48,076 nt of DNA, taken from positions 24,761 to 72,836 of the forward strand of contig JAMXFF010000037.1 in assembly GCA_025370845.1 (NCBI GenBank), read 5' to 3'. Positions 28,601 to 36,893 of the stretch are shown here, one piece after another (the first letter of the stretch is position 1; every line of letters starts with the position of its first letter). The position numbers and the translations under genes are program-made. The stretch comes from Laspinema palackyanum D2a (GTDB lineage Bacteria; Cyanobacteriota; Cyanobacteriia; Cyanobacteriales; Laspinemataceae). The notes beneath the pieces are model-generated. The model saw only the letters and a list, made by a program, of their open reading frames with translations. It was not told the DNA's origin and made no database searches.

Positions 28601-28778
28601 GGGTTAGGGGAATGGCAAAATAGGAAAGGGCAATCAGGGCATCGGAACTAACATGAAGCCCCACTAGCCCGGGCTGCCACAAGTAACAATGCCCGTGAGG
28701 GATAAATGAGAGTAATCTCTCCCCCGACAACTTGGCGATCGCTGGGTTTGTGAACAATCCTAAAACTTGGTCCTGCAT
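22665..28778 (-). CDS. hybrid histidine kinase with ethylene-receptor-like membrane domain
   Basis: A 2037-residue phosphorelay protein, starting after GGGGG 4 nt upstream. Residues about 38-130 form three membrane helices that match plant ETR1: [20 protein letters not shown] and [18 protein letters not shown]. Asp46, Cys86 and His90 correspond to ETR1 Asp25 and the copper ligands Cys65 and His69. Then follow six PAS domains (about 160-285, 328-438, 448-560, 568-678, 685-805, 812-932), two GAF domains (about 955-1115 and 1135-1295), HisKA (H1334 in [12 protein letters not shown]), HATPase ([21 protein letters not shown]), receiver 1 (D1636), receiver 2 (D1783), a proline-rich linker (1877-1905) and HPt (H1974). 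Ethylene or a related small ligand is a plausible input; this is inferred from family knowledge. No output regulator is adjacent. Confidence 0.92.
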   Translation of the reverse strand: MQDQVLGLFTNPAIAKLSGERLLSFIPHGHCYLWQPGLVGLHVSSDALIALSYFAIPLTLLYFIRNRKDLPFSWIFVLFGAFIISCGTSHLMEIWTLWHPDYWLSGGIKAITASVSLATALLLVPLIPKALALASPEQLEQANQQLQTEITERQQVETALRENEVLLRTVIERSPLGIALVTPEGNITQPNLALQQMLGYSAEELNAITWSDLSSEPQLMQLEEEIPIGQETSFKSTDGQEQNYRRKDGEMRTAQMIVSQITAFEGKPSLTLLMIEDITDRKQQEIALRSLNLELEGRVAERTGQWQTANQKLQGEINQRQRIEAALRESTAHLKTLVKQSPVLLYATDRHGIITLLEGKELSSLGLNSDKVIGTSIFDCYAQQPSILQQIHQVFNGKEENWIGNCNGLIYEHKLTPIWDESGTVSGVIGVATNRTEQVRSQEALRQREELYRTLTRNFPQGVVFLLDRNQRFLLAEGAGLEPAGLSKAFVEGKTLSEVFSSEARTLLEQSIEAIEGNSTSVIQEMPWNGRWYLTHTVPVRTETSQIDSVMVVAQDITDRKNAEQERDRFFTLSLDMLCIAGFDGYFKRLNPAWGKILGYTDEELFSQPFIEFVHPDDRAATLSETAKLSDLNLDTLGFENRYRCKDGSYRWVRWNTTPFREQGLLYAVAHDITQRKEAEEALAESAAQLRIVFEGAAIGIALGTLDEGRILKCNPAFEKMLGYSETELSTLSFSDFTDPEDLQKELPLFQAVVAAERPSYEMQKRYICKDGSRIWVDVTVSIIRDANGNPKFALGMVQDITERFEAAEALRQSQEKYRSVVDSIKEVIFQTDAQGSFTFLNPAWEEITGFEIDQTLGTSWLNYIYEPDVQPFSQYLEALISGEQQNCEDEMRYRTKAGSYRWIEVFARGSRNQAGELTGISGTLNDITFRKQAEWEKTQLIASLKESEAAIRALYSVTADRSLDFDTRLSRMLEMGCLRFGLNIGMVGRLDSPRESRDGIERASTIEAIALQLPANSLIPLTQGDAFKLELTYCSVAVREPEPVCIPCASDSEWRSHPAYKMRGLEAYLGVRVIVSGLVYGCLSFSSFQGRTQPFKSVDQNLLKLMAQWIGGEIERNHAQIALQQQLHRSLLLSQITREIRQSLDTQKIFQTTASQIGQAFGVNRCLIHSYIPSDPPRMPLVAEYLEPGAQSMMNFEVPVVGNPHAEQLVAFDTVLVSPDVYKEPLLKGAEAMCRQIGVKSMLAVRTSYQGVPNGVIGMHQCDRFRRWTREEIELCEAVAEQVGIALAQARLLEQETLARQEVAFKSQAALQAQEAAEAANRAKSEFLATMSHEIRTPMNAVIGMTGLLLDTPLNADQRDFVETIRTSGDGLLTIINDILDFSKIESGKMDLEEHPFNLRTCIEECLDLVASKAAEKQLELAYLFGPQTPEAIIGDVTRLRQILVNLLSNAVKFTQEGETIVSVNATLVQDSQLGNRIEAGTQGGIYQIHFSVKDTGVGIPRDRMDRLFKSFSQVDSSTTRKYGGTGLGLAIAKRLSELMGGTMWVESQIGVGSTFHFTIQAAATSQLASVSPEDEVPQLTGKHLLIVDDNATNRLILTRQAQSWGMLTTAAASGPEALAGLQNSQTRFDLAILDMQMPDMDGLALAGAIRQLPDGDRLPLVMLTSLGWQPVSREVSGIDFAAFLSKPIKQSQLFDILIGIFSRQSNRKNSKDRRAPGLPRQSTPLKGDRPLKILLAEDNVVNQKVALRILERMGYRADVASNGLEAIASLNRQSYDVILMDVQMPEMDGLEATRRICLEWSERRDVSPTGRPWIIAMTANAMQGDREICLQAGMDDYISKPIRMEALAQALAGCHLYSEPLPLAETSDVSEPPQSVSPPTPPSPPTPPTPPTPPSPPSPPTPMSNSSFSDFSPEPPIDAKALQNLREMVGEDEPEAFIEVVESYLNDLPNLLETLETSVQQQDAPTLHRSAHTLKSTSATLGAKPLAQLSKELEKLARTSSEEGTLLPPEALALVRSIYLEYERLKPALQDELQR
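23064..23147 (-). repeat. G-rich repeat encoding the proline-rich kinase linker
   Basis: Tandem GGGGGAGTTGGGGGAGATGG-type units encode the [15 protein letters not shown] linker between the second receiver and HPt domains. The same base pattern occurs in non-coding DNA at about 14630-14676 and 15001-15020 and, inverted, at 43770-43800. Confidence 0.85.
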
Positions 28779-29326
28779 TTATCCCCCTTGAACATTGTCT
28801 CGCGCTCCATTTCTGTCTCTGGTTCCCTTGTCTTTGACTTTCTATTGATTGAACGGCTTTCCCTTGGGCTGACCTCTTTTTGTTGTTTAGAATAGGGAGC
28901 AAAGGGGAAAATCCCGTGAGCGGTATTCTCCATGTTTTTGAGTTAAAATAGAAGAATATCCGATAGAACCCTGATACAATTCTTCTCTAATTTTAGCCAA
29001 ATTATAGAAGCTTTCAGCCAGCCCAGGGGGATTCTTTGTTAAAGCTTAAGATTGCACGGGGTGCAGTTATCCTGGGGATTCCTCTGTGTGAGGGAAACGA
29101 ACAGGCTATTGTCGGTCCCTCTATCAAGCGGTGGCGATCGCCATCCCCTTGGGGAATGGTGTATCAGAATGGTACGTTAGAAGGGTGCGTTAGTCCCGCA
29201 AGGAAAAGGCTTTTCAGACTTTCCCTTGCGGGACTGACAGATCCTACAGCCTTGTCGCGACCCTGATGTTGCATCCTGACCCTGAATCCGTCAATATTAT
29301 CAAAACCCGTCATCCGAATCAGAACG
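28779..29326. other. spacer between the hybrid kinase and crr7
   Basis: No gene was recognised in this 550-bp divergent spacer. It contains the strong hairpin described separately at 29192-29235 and should hold both the kinase promoter and the crr7 promoter. A stretch TTGAGTTAAAATAGAAGAATATC near 28940 is AT-rich and promoter-like, but not certain. Confidence 0.4.
29192..29235. other. strong 12-bp hairpin in crr7 upstream region
   Basis: AGTCCCGCAAGG at 29192-29203 pairs perfectly with CCTTGCGGGACT at 29224-29235, and further A/T pairs extend it into the 20-nt loop. No T-run follows, so it is not an ordinary terminator. It could be a leader structure or a small palindromic repeat. Confidence 0.6.
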
Positions 29327-29587
29327 ATGCCTAACTCCTTAATGTATCAAGACGAAACTCATTTTGTTGTCCTCGAATCCAATCAACCGGAACAATTACT
29401 GACCGCTGAGGAATTGCTCTCTAAGCTCAAAGTGATTTTAGGCGATCGCCAGGATAATTTGCCTCGGGATTTACAAAAGTTTCCGACTATCGATGCCCAA
29501 GCTCAATATCTTTTGGAAACCAGTTGTGAATTTGATTTAGGTCCAGGAGAATATTTTCAATGGTATGTAGTTCGACTGGAAAAATAA
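29327..29587 (+). CDS. crr7: CRR7-like protein (chlororespiratory reduction 7)
   Basis: An 86-residue soluble protein. LMYQDETHFVVLESNQPEQL, LTAEELLSKLKVIL, DLQKFPTIDAQAQYLLETSC and the conserved end GPGEYFQWYVVRLEK match the CRR7 family of plants and cyanobacteria. Plant CRR7 is needed for accumulation of the chloroplast NDH complex (cyclic electron flow); the cyanobacterial role is less clear. A terminator follows 63 nt after the stop, so it is monocistronic. The start MPNSLMYQ is the usual family start. Confidence 0.8.
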   Translation: MPNSLMYQDETHFVVLESNQPEQLLTAEELLSKLKVILGDRQDNLPRDLQKFPTIDAQAQYLLETSCEFDLGPGEYFQWYVVRLEK

Positions 29588-29650
29588 ATTAATTCAGCCC
29601 ATCCCCAGGGATTTGATAAGATTTACAACTTCTATAGGTGACCCACAAAG

Positions 29651-29673
29651 ACGGGGAAAACCCCCGCCTTTTT
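29651..29673 (+). terminator. rho-independent terminator after crr7
   Basis: A G/C stem (GCGGGG-type arms, CGGGG / CCCCG) with an A-rich loop is followed directly by TTTTT on the plus strand. Confidence 0.8.
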
Positions 29674-29701
29674 ATTAAAACCCTCGATTAAGTAAAAAGG
29701 A

Positions 29702-30247
29702 TCAAGGGGTAGTAATTAGCGCCACATCAAGGCGATTTTTTCCAGTCTCCTTGAATTCAACGGAGATACCTGGACCAAAAAACTTTTCGATTTTTTCTTG
29801 CTTTTGCTGCCAAATTTCCAAGGGGAATTGTGGGGAATCAAATTCTAAAATTAAAGCATAGCACCCCTCTACATTCTCTTCTCGAATCCCCACGAGAACG
29901 GGTCGGGCTTCATCGGAGGGATTCAGACCAAACCGTTCTAGGGAATCATCCAGATGAGCATCTTGACCATAGCGATAGCGCCTGACATCTTTGCGAATTT
30001 GATTTTGGATTTGAGTGGCTTGTTTTTCTCGCAGTTCTAAGATATCCGGGGAGGTGGGTTGAGTGAAAGGGACCGGCTTCAGTTCTGCCGCTTTCAGGGC
30101 CAATCCACCGAGTAACAGGGGAATGCCATAAAAGAATCCGGCCAGATTTAAGGTAGCGTAGTCGTTAAAGTAAGCATAAAAGCCAACTACGGTGATCAGA
30201 CTGCCTAGGGATAAACCCAAGGTTCCCAATGAAAGTTTAGCTAACAT
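29702..30247 (-). CDS. DUF2854 family membrane protein
   Basis: A 181-residue protein. The start MLAKLSLGTLG at 30247 is preferred over an ATG at 30319 because the family begins here and the extension has no similarity. Two membrane helices span about residues 5-27 and 35-55 (LGLSLGSLITVVGFYAYF; LNLAGFFYGIPLLLGGLALK), followed by the family signature AAELKPVPFTQPTSP, then a soluble domain (IRKDVRRYRYGQDAHLDDSL; YALILEFDSPQFPLEIWQQK). DUF2854 proteins are conserved in cyanobacteria and plant plastids; function is not established. It converges with crr7. Confidence 0.85.
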   Translation of the reverse strand: MLAKLSLGTLGLSLGSLITVVGFYAYFNDYATLNLAGFFYGIPLLLGGLALKAAELKPVPFTQPTSPDILELREKQATQIQNQIRKDVRRYRYGQDAHLDDSLERFGLNPSDEARPVLVGIREENVEGCYALILEFDSPQFPLEIWQQKQEKIEKFFGPGISVEFKETGKNRLDVALITTP

Positions 30248-30718
30248 GATAGTGAATGAATGAACGATCGCGCTTAAAGTGCAAAGTTCTATTGTCCCCT
30301 GTTGGCGATCGCACCACAACGATCTCGCCGGTTGTTTTCAGGCCGATGATGGTTACCCTTGTTAATCTTTGTTAAAATAGGTCAGGTTCAAGAATGCCAG
30401 ACCCGTCTGATTCGGGGATAAAGAGGGAAAAACTGCGATCGCGTCGTCAAGGGAGGCGATCGGGGATCTCCGGCATCGGTATTGTCTTCAATCATTCAGA
30501 CTAACAACTGGATTTCTGGCCCTGATGGGGTAAAAAGCGCGTCGGGGTAGGTCAAGAAACCCGGTTGGTCTTCCCCGTCTGCTACCACCGCCCTCGGCGG
30601 ATCGATTCAGCTTGACAAATGGCTGATTTTATAATAGAGCAAGCTGCCGGATCTCAACCGGATCGGCATCAACAAAACTGTTTACAGTGATATTAGCAAA
30701 AACAAAGGGAAGGCAGAA
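30248..30718. other. divergent spacer
   Basis: About 470 bp between the DUF2854 gene and the small plus-strand gene. It contains a CAAGAAACCCGG repeat copy at 30554 and a possible promoter (TTGTTAATCTTTGTTAAAATAGG near 30360). No gene was recognised. Confidence 0.45.
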
Positions 30719-30901
30719 ATGGACGAACAAAAACTCAGAGAACGGGTCAGCGCGATCGCAGACAAACGGGAAACCCTCGTGCGTCTGTTGGAACAACCGA
30801 ACTTAGGAACCCTCAGAATTGATGTGAATCAGGCGATCGAAGAACTCGACGATTTGCTGGATGAATTCAACCGCACCTTTAGCGATCGCCCGATCTCCTA
30901 A
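30719..30901 (+). CDS. small conserved cyanobacterial protein
   Basis: A 60-residue, acidic, fully helical protein (MDEQKLRERVSAIADKRETL, LLEQPNLGTLRIDVNQAIEE, LDDLLDEFNRTF), probably a two-helix hairpin or coiled-coil dimer. AAGGGAAGG lies about 8 nt before ATG, and a terminator follows within 20 nt of the stop, both supporting a real monocistronic gene. I recall similar short proteins in other cyanobacteria but know no function. Confidence 0.75.
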   Translation: MDEQKLRERVSAIADKRETLVRLLEQPNLGTLRIDVNQAIEELDDLLDEFNRTFSDRPIS

Positions 30902-30918
30902 ACCCGGTCGAAACCCCA

Positions 30919-30956
30919 ACCGCCCCTAACCCCTACGGTCCAGGGGCGGTGTTTTT
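30919..30956 (+). terminator. rho-independent terminator
   Basis: A perfect 9-bp stem ACCGCCCCT / AGGGGCGGT is followed by GTTTTT, directly after the 60-residue protein gene. Confidence 0.85.
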
Positions 30957-30984
30957 ATGCCCCTCCCCTGGAATTCCCGACCCC

Positions 30985-33162
30985 TCACCCTTGTTGCAGG
31001 GCCATCTCCATCAAAATATTCTGCGAACTTTGGGCGATCGCCTCATTCTTTCCCCTCCGTTGCAGATAACTCCCATCCGGTTGCAACTCCCACGCTTGGC
31101 GATTATCCGCTAACATAATCCCCAGAATTTCCTGGAGGTCTTTTGCCAAATCTGGGTCTTCTACCGGGGTGATCGCCTCCACCCGTCGATTCAGGTTCCG
31201 AGGCATCCAATCCGCACTGCCAATGTACACCTCTTCCGCCCCATCATTATAAAAATAAAAAATCCGGGAATGCTCTAAAAACCGCCCCACAATACTCAAC
31301 ACCCGGATATTTTCACTCACATTCGCCACCCCCGGACGCAAACAGCAAATCCCCCGCACAATTAAATCAATTTGCACCCCCGCCCTCGATGCTTCATAGA
31401 GCTTAATAATCATTTTTGGGTCTACCAAGGCATTCATTTTTAACACAATTCGCCCCGGTTTTCCCTGTTTGGCATTGTCAATTTCCCGCTGGACTAAGGC
31501 GGTCATCCGTTCCCTCATGTTCACCGGCGCAACTAACAAACTGCGATAGGACCGCTGGCGGGAATACCCAGTCAAATAATTAAACAAATCTGTTAAATCC
31601 GCCCCGATATCTTCCCGGCAGGTAATTAACCCCAAATCCGTATAAAGTCGCGCCGTCTTGGGATTATAATTCCCCGTCCCAATATGAGCATAGCGCCGAA
31701 TACCATCGGCTTCCCGACGCACCACCATCCCGACTTTAGTATGGGTTTTGAGTCCTACTAACCCATAGACGACATGAACGCCCACTTTTTCTAACTTCCG
31801 CGCCCAAGAGATATTATTTTCCTCATCAAAGCGCGCTTTCAGTTCCACTAATGCTGCCACCTGTTTGCCATTTTCTGCTGCGGCAATTAAGGCATTCACA
31901 ATGGGCGAATCCCCCGAGGTTCGGTAGAGGGTCATTTTAATCGCTAATACCGCTGGATCATAAGCTGCCTGGGTAATAAATCGCTGGACTGTTGCGCTAA
32001 AGGAATGATAGGGATGATGGATGAGCAAATCCCGCGATCGGATCAAAGCAAATAGATCCTCCGTCTCTTCCATATCCTCCAGATTCAGTTCTGAGGGCAG
32101 TTCTCCCAGGCGACGGAAAGAGGCGGGAGTCACGGGATTCCACACTGGATATTTAAGTTCGGGAAGGGGTAAATCCATCAACCCCATTAAGTCTACTAAC
32201 CCCAGCAATCCCTCCACTTCATACACTTCATGAGGAACTAAACCCAATTCTTCCCGCAGCATTTCACGCACGGCTGAGGGAATATCCGATTGCACTTCCA
32301 TTCGCACCACGGAACCGCCGACTCGTCGCTTGCGAATTTCTTGTTCGATCGCCAGGAGTAAATCATCGGCTTCATCTTCTTCTAGGGCAATATCCGCGTT
32401 CCGAGTCACCCGAAATGGATGATATTCTAAAATATTCATCCCCGGAAATAGAAACTCTAAATTATGGGCAATGACCTGTTCTAATGGCGTAAAGGTCCAA
32501 GTTTTTCCCGGTCCTTCCCCGTGACTGCTGCTGGCGTCTCGGGGTGCTTCAGGAATCGGCACAAATCGGGGTAAAACTTTGGGGACTTTCACCCGGGCAA
32601 AAAATTCTTCGTCTGTTTCTGGATCTTTAATCACCACAGCCAGATTTAAACTGCGGTTAGAAATATAGGGAAAGGGATGTCCCGGATCGACGGCTAAGGG
32701 GGTGAGAACGGGGAAAATTTCTTCTTCAAAATACTGTTGCAGATAGGTCCGCTGTTCTTGGTTGAGATCCATATAATCGAGGATCTGGATGCCATAAGCA
32801 ATCAGTTGGGGACGCAGGAGTTTTTCAAAATGCCGATGTTGTTCGGCAACCATTGGATGCAGGCGATCGCCCACTGCATCCAATTGTTGTTGGGGGGTGC
32901 GTCCATCAGGAGTCCGGGAAGACACTCCTGCTTCCACCTGCTGTTTCAGTCCGGCAATTCGCACCATGAAATATTCATCTAAGTTAGCACTGAAAATTGC
33001 TAAAAATTTCAGCCGTTCTAACAACGGAGTTCGCGGGTCAAAGGCTTCCTGTAAAACTCGGTAATTAAATTCAACCCAACTTATTTCTCGGTTGAAGTAG
33101 TATTGCTGATCTTTTAAGTTAATTTCCGGGGTCGTTTCCTGGGGTTTCTTCGTTGTTGTCAT
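30985..33162 (-). CDS. ppk1: polyphosphate kinase 1
   Basis: A 725-residue enzyme, normal PPK1 length, that reversibly makes polyphosphate from ATP. It starts with the N domain (YYFNREISWVEFNYRVLQEA about 21-40), then FLAIFSANLDEYFMVRIAGL, the substrate-channel region and the two phospholipase-D-like C domains. The histidines of KTHTK (H474) and YAHIGTGNYN (H493) are 19 residues apart, as are the E. coli autophosphorylated H435 and second catalytic H454. IHHPYHSF and LIVRGICCLRPGV are also typical. It is transcribed alone; no ppx is adjacent. Confidence 0.97.
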   Translation of the reverse strand: MTTTKKPQETTPEINLKDQQYYFNREISWVEFNYRVLQEAFDPRTPLLERLKFLAIFSANLDEYFMVRIAGLKQQVEAGVSSRTPDGRTPQQQLDAVGDRLHPMVAEQHRHFEKLLRPQLIAYGIQILDYMDLNQEQRTYLQQYFEEEIFPVLTPLAVDPGHPFPYISNRSLNLAVVIKDPETDEEFFARVKVPKVLPRFVPIPEAPRDASSSHGEGPGKTWTFTPLEQVIAHNLEFLFPGMNILEYHPFRVTRNADIALEEDEADDLLLAIEQEIRKRRVGGSVVRMEVQSDIPSAVREMLREELGLVPHEVYEVEGLLGLVDLMGLMDLPLPELKYPVWNPVTPASFRRLGELPSELNLEDMEETEDLFALIRSRDLLIHHPYHSFSATVQRFITQAAYDPAVLAIKMTLYRTSGDSPIVNALIAAAENGKQVAALVELKARFDEENNISWARKLEKVGVHVVYGLVGLKTHTKVGMVVRREADGIRRYAHIGTGNYNPKTARLYTDLGLITCREDIGADLTDLFNYLTGYSRQRSYRSLLVAPVNMRERMTALVQREIDNAKQGKPGRIVLKMNALVDPKMIIKLYEASRAGVQIDLIVRGICCLRPGVANVSENIRVLSIVGRFLEHSRIFYFYNDGAEEVYIGSADWMPRNLNRRVEAITPVEDPDLAKDLQEILGIMLADNRQAWELQPDGSYLQRRGKNEAIAQSSQNILMEMALQQG

Positions 33163-33416
33163 AATTTTGATCTCATGGAGTCATAAAAGGAGTTCAGTGG
33201 TAAATACCCTCTCTAGTCCGACCCTGACTTCAACCGCATCGGGGTGGAGAGAATGAAGTCGGATGGATCCGTTGCCACCGGAACAGACCCAGGAGTGGAA
33301 AATCCTGGCAAAATGCCTGGTGTTGGAGGTGGGCTTTTCCTGGAGGTGATGGGGATGGGTAGATATATTGTGGCAAGGATGAGGTTATGATGCCACGGAA
33401 TGGGCGAATTCACGAC

Positions 33417-33446
33417 AAAAAACAGTCACGATCGCTTCGTGACTGT
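33417..33446 (-). terminator. sodB terminator
   Basis: A perfect 10-bp stem ACAGTCACGA / TCGTGACTGT with a 5-nt loop, followed on the minus strand by TTTTT, lies 65 nt downstream of the sodB stop. Confidence 0.9.
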
Positions 33447-33462
33447 CTAGGATGAACCCTGA

Positions 33463-33482
33463 GTAAGGGCGATCGCCCTTAC
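33463..33482. repeat. 20-bp perfect palindrome around HIP1
   Basis: GTAAGGGCGATCGCCCTTAC is self-complementary. It lies between the sodB stop and its terminator, so it would also form a hairpin in the 3' end of the sodB transcript. Confidence 0.85.
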
Positions 33483-33511
33483 GGAGTGACTCAATCTGGT
33501 TGAACCGGGGA

Positions 33512-34114
33512 TTAAGCGGCTTTTTTCATTTGTTCGGCAACAAAATCCCAGTTGATTAAGCTGCTGATGAAGGTTTCAATGTAATCAGGACGCTTGTTTT
33601 GGTAGTCCAGGTAATAGGCGTGCTCCCAAACATCAATGGTCAACAGGGGAGTCAGTCCCATTGCTACAGGATTTTCGGCATTGCTGGTTTTGACCACTTT
33701 CAGGGTGCTTTTATCCAACACTAACCAGGCCCAACCGCTACCAAACTGGGTGGCTGCTGCTGCTTTGAATTCTTCTTTAAATTTATCAAAACTGCCAAAG
33801 TCCGAAGCAATCTTGTCGGCGAGTTCTCCACTGGGTTGACCACCGCCACTGGGTTTGATGCAGTTCCAGTAGAAGGTGTGGTTCCAAGCTTGGGCCGCAT
33901 TATTGAAGATTCCGGCCTTAGAGGCGTCATTGTAGGTGGCTTTGATCACCTCTTCAATGGATTTGCTCTCCATGTCGGTGCCTTTCACCATGTTGTTGTA
34001 GTTGTTGACGTAGGCCGCATGGTGTTTGTCGTGGTGGAACTCCAGGGTGCTCTTGGACACATGGGGCTCAAGGGCAGTGTAGTCAAACGGCAAAGGGGGC
34101 AGTTCGTAAGTCAT
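33512..34114 (-). CDS. sodB: iron superoxide dismutase
   Basis: A 200-residue cytoplasmic enzyme that dismutates superoxide to oxygen and hydrogen peroxide. Metal ligands are His27 (FHHDKHHAAYVNNYN), His79 (AAQAWNHTFYWNC), Asp161 and His165 (DVWEHAYYLDYQN). Gln75 in AAQxWNHTFYW and GSGWAWLV mark the Fe rather than the Mn subgroup. There is no signal peptide. A good ribosome-binding site (GAGAGGAT) precedes ATG, and a strong terminator follows. Its position beside flv1/flv3 gives an oxygen-defence neighbourhood, although repeats separate them and cotranscription is unlikely. Confidence 0.97.
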   Translation of the reverse strand: MTYELPPLPFDYTALEPHVSKSTLEFHHDKHHAAYVNNYNNMVKGTDMESKSIEEVIKATYNDASKAGIFNNAAQAWNHTFYWNCIKPSGGGQPSGELADKIASDFGSFDKFKEEFKAAAATQFGSGWAWLVLDKSTLKVVKTSNAENPVAMGLTPLLTIDVWEHAYYLDYQNKRPDYIETFISSLINWDFVAEQMKKAA

Positions 34115-34776
34115 GTTTTATCCTCTCTCGAAGTGTTCTTAAGGGTTGCGCCCAGAAAGCGCTTTCTGTCGGCAGGCGTCAACAGCACACCACCAGCCAC
34201 CTAATTCCGGTGTCTGGGGTAATGCCTCTGTGGGTCAGCTTAGGCGAAGATTCACCAGAATGCGATCGCCACATTACGATAGGATTTTATATCAAAAGTC
34301 GGACCCAATCCAACTCGAAAATAAAAATCTACCAGAAGAGGGAGAAAACTGGATCCATTCTGCGTCTCCCATAGGTTTTTTCCGCTTAACTCCATCTCCG
34401 GTCCCCTCCCCTTGCCAAGGGGAGGGTTAGGGTGGGGTTCTTCTCGGGCGATCGCCACCTCACCCGAGTAAGTTTTTTTACCCTTAACTGCACATCCGGT
34501 CCCCTCCCCTTGCCAAGGTCCGGGTTAGGCTGGGGTTCTCACTGCACATCCGGTCCCCTCCCCTTGGCAAGGGGAGGGTTAGGGTGGGGTTCTTATTGGG
34601 CGATCGCCACCTCACGCATTCAAAGGAGGCGATTCCCTACGGGATAGCTGCGCTTACCGCGCCTGTATTTAGGCTGGTCCAACCCCCTTCTTCTTGAGGT
34701 GCCTTGCGCCACGTCAAGAGGACCCCACCCTAACCCTCCCCTTGCCAAGGGGAGGGGACTGGAGTTGGAGAGGGGT
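34115..34776. other. repeat-filled spacer between sodB and flv1
   Basis: About 660 bp with no gene. Most of it is the repeat cluster at 34370-34765. The part next to sodB should contain its promoter. Open frames here derive from repeat DNA. Confidence 0.6.
34370..34765. mobile_element. compound MITE-like repeat cluster
   Basis: Three direct copies of CCGGTCCCCTCCCCTTGCC...GGTTAGGGTGGGGTTC lie at about 34396-34440, 34496-34535 and 34549-34592. One inverted copy (AGGACCCCACCCTAACCCTC) is at about 34717-34760. The first copy is preceded by TAGGTTTTTTCCGCTTAAC, the same flank as the element at 14678-15003. No transposase is inside. Confidence 0.6.
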
Positions 34777-36510
34777 TTAATAATAACTCCCGGTTTTCCG
34801 ATAATGAACTGCCGTTACCCCTTCGGTATCCAGCACTTTGCCATTTTCCACCGTGGCATAAACCACCCAATGATCTCCGCATTCCATGCGGTTTTGCACC
34901 ACACATTCCAGATAAGCGAGTCCATCTTTTAAAATTGGACAACCGTTCGCCGCCTCAATGGTTTCTAACCCCACAAATCGGTCTTCCCCGGGAGCAAATC
35001 GCTTCATGAAATGCTTGCGTAATTGTTTCCCTTCTGCTAAAATATTTAGCACAAATTTATCCCCGGTATGGGTTAGAGATTCCAATGCCCGGTCTTTGGC
35101 GACGGCAACGGTTAAACCGGGAGGATTAAATGAACCTTGGGATACCCAAGAGGCTAACATTCCACTAATCACATCCCCTCGTTTGGCGGAAACAACGCAT
35201 AAAGACCCAACAATTCGACCGACGGCTTGGGCAGTGCGATCGCTGGTTGCACCTGTATTCAAAGAAGATTTTGCGGTCCGTCGTTTCTGCGATCGCTTCA
35301 AATTTTGGGCGAAATCCAGGGCAGATTCTTCACAAGCTTGCAAGGTCACATCGGTGGGTTTAAACTTCACCCGAATCGGGTCAAAGCCAAACTGATATCC
35401 CGCATCGGTTAACTTACTTTCCAACAGGTCGATCGCTTCTCCACTCCACCCAAATGACCCAAATACTCCGGCCAATTTACTGGTAGAGGCGGTTTTCAAA
35501 ATAATCCCCAAAGCGGTTTGAATTTGGGTCGGTGCATGACCTCCCAAGGTGGGAGACCCGATAATAAATCCATCGCATTTTTCCACAGCAGCCTGAATTT
35601 CTGAGGGTTCGGCTTGTTCACAATTCAGAAATTCCACTGCTATTCCCGCTTTCGTTAACCCTCGGGCGATCGCCTGTCCCACGATGGCGGTATTCCCATA
35701 AGCTGAAGCATAAACTAAAGCCACGGTCAAATCCTGAGACTTCTGCAAATTACTCCAGGACCGATACAATTCCGTCAGTTCTTTCTTCCCATACAAAACT
35801 AACGGTCCATGACCCGTAGCATACAATTTCACCTCGGGTAATTCAGCTATTTTATCCAACGCCGAGAGCACCTGTTTCGCCTGGGGTGCGTGTAAGCAAT
35901 CATAATAAAACCGGCGGTCTTCACTATAAATTGCCCAACCTTCATCAAAAATTTGGTCTCCGCAAACATGAGCCCCAAAGAATTTATCGGTGAACAAAAT
36001 TTTAGTTTTGGGGTCGTAAGTTAACAATTCATCCGGCCATTTTGGCGTCGGAGTGGCAATGAATTGTAACTGATGTCCCTGACCTAAATCTAAGGTATCT
36101 TCCCCCCGGATGACCAAGATATTTAAGTCTTCGGTTTCAAAGAACTGGCGTAAGGCGATCGCCCCGGGATTGGTACAAACAAATTGCAGTTGCGGCGCCA
36201 GATTCAATAGCGCTTTAATCGTCTCCCCGCGATTGGCATTAAAATGTCCCAAAATGACATAATCAATCTGGGAAAGGTCAATCCGCGCTTGCAGCGACTC
36301 TAAATAATTTTTAGTAAAGGATTCCCCGGGTGGGTCAATCAGGGCAATTTTATCCCCTTGAATTAAAAACGAGTTGGCGGTGGTTCCTTTAGCTAGGGAA
36401 TATTCCACCTCAAATTTCAGGCGGTCCCAAGTGCGCGATCGCATCACTCGGGTCTCTTCGGCAATCAGAACCACCTGAACATCACGTTGTTTAGTTGTTG
36501 TTTCTATCAT
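34777..36510 (-). CDS. flv1: flavodiiron protein Flv1 (non-canonical diiron site)
   Basis: A 577-residue protein with a metallo-beta-lactamase-like domain (about 30-255), a flavodoxin domain (about 260-400, VALVYASAYGNTA) and the cyanobacterial C-terminal flavin reductase domain (about 430-577, GRIVGSLCVVSAKRGDV). Diiron ligands are largely replaced: the HxExDH site reads HFNANR (89-94), the next His is Lys157 (TPKWPD) and the bridging Asp is Lys176; only H89 and H234 remain. This substitution pattern is typical of Flv1, the partner of canonical Flv3. Together they reduce O2 to water with electrons from photosystem I (Mehler-like reaction). flv3 lies directly upstream on the same strand, 383 bp away. 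Confidence 0.92.
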   Translation of the reverse strand: MIETTTKQRDVQVVLIAEETRVMRSRTWDRLKFEVEYSLAKGTTANSFLIQGDKIALIDPPGESFTKNYLESLQARIDLSQIDYVILGHFNANRGETIKALLNLAPQLQFVCTNPGAIALRQFFETEDLNILVIRGEDTLDLGQGHQLQFIATPTPKWPDELLTYDPKTKILFTDKFFGAHVCGDQIFDEGWAIYSEDRRFYYDCLHAPQAKQVLSALDKIAELPEVKLYATGHGPLVLYGKKELTELYRSWSNLQKSQDLTVALVYASAYGNTAIVGQAIARGLTKAGIAVEFLNCEQAEPSEIQAAVEKCDGFIIGSPTLGGHAPTQIQTALGIILKTASTSKLAGVFGSFGWSGEAIDLLESKLTDAGYQFGFDPIRVKFKPTDVTLQACEESALDFAQNLKRSQKRRTAKSSLNTGATSDRTAQAVGRIVGSLCVVSAKRGDVISGMLASWVSQGSFNPPGLTVAVAKDRALESLTHTGDKFVLNILAEGKQLRKHFMKRFAPGEDRFVGLETIEAANGCPILKDGLAYLECVVQNRMECGDHWVVYATVENGKVLDTEGVTAVHYRKTGSYY

Positions 36511-36893
36511 GAGTGAGGAATGCGCTAAGACAGTTTACTGAAAACAATTACAGTCATCCCTTATTATCTAACCCTGGTGCAGATATGAGGAATCAATTTG
36601 CTCTCTTTGCTCATTTCCCAATGATGCCGGTACAGTATGAGATCAGCTAGGACAAGAAACCCGGTTTCTTAGGGGATTGCAACAAATAAATCATTCAAAC
36701 GTTCAACGTCCCCCCTTCAGGGGTTTCTTTAAAGATGACTCAATCAAGGAGTCACTACGAACATTTTAGAGGTTTTATTTTTTGGAGTTCCCTTAACAAA
36801 AATGTTGGTGATTAGCAACAGATTTGGGCAAGAAACCGGGTTTTCAACCTTTACTATACCGATGCCCTAGGGAAAATGAGCAATGGCATCGGT
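36511..36893. other. spacer between flv1 and flv3
   Basis: No gene. It contains two copies of a dispersed repeat (AAGAAACCCGGTTTCTT at about 36654 and AAGAAACCGGGTTTTC at about 36830) and a degenerate GAGTCACTACGAAC element at about 36750. The distance and repeats suggest that flv1 has its own promoter. Confidence 0.55.
36651..36675. repeat. dispersed palindromic repeat AAGAAACCCGGTTTCTT
   Basis: A near-perfect palindrome (AAGAAAC / GTTTCTT arms). Related copies occur at 30554-30572 (CAAGAAACCCGGTTGGTCTT) and 36829-36846 (CAAGAAACCGGGTTTTC), all between genes. Confidence 0.75.

Larger units (their letters stand above)
33163..33511. other. spacer between ppk1 and sodB
   Basis: About 350 bp without a gene. 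It holds the sodB terminator (33417-33446), the 20-bp palindrome GTAAGGGCGATCGCCCTTAC at 33463-33482 centred on HIP1, and the ppk1 leader. Confidence 0.6.
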
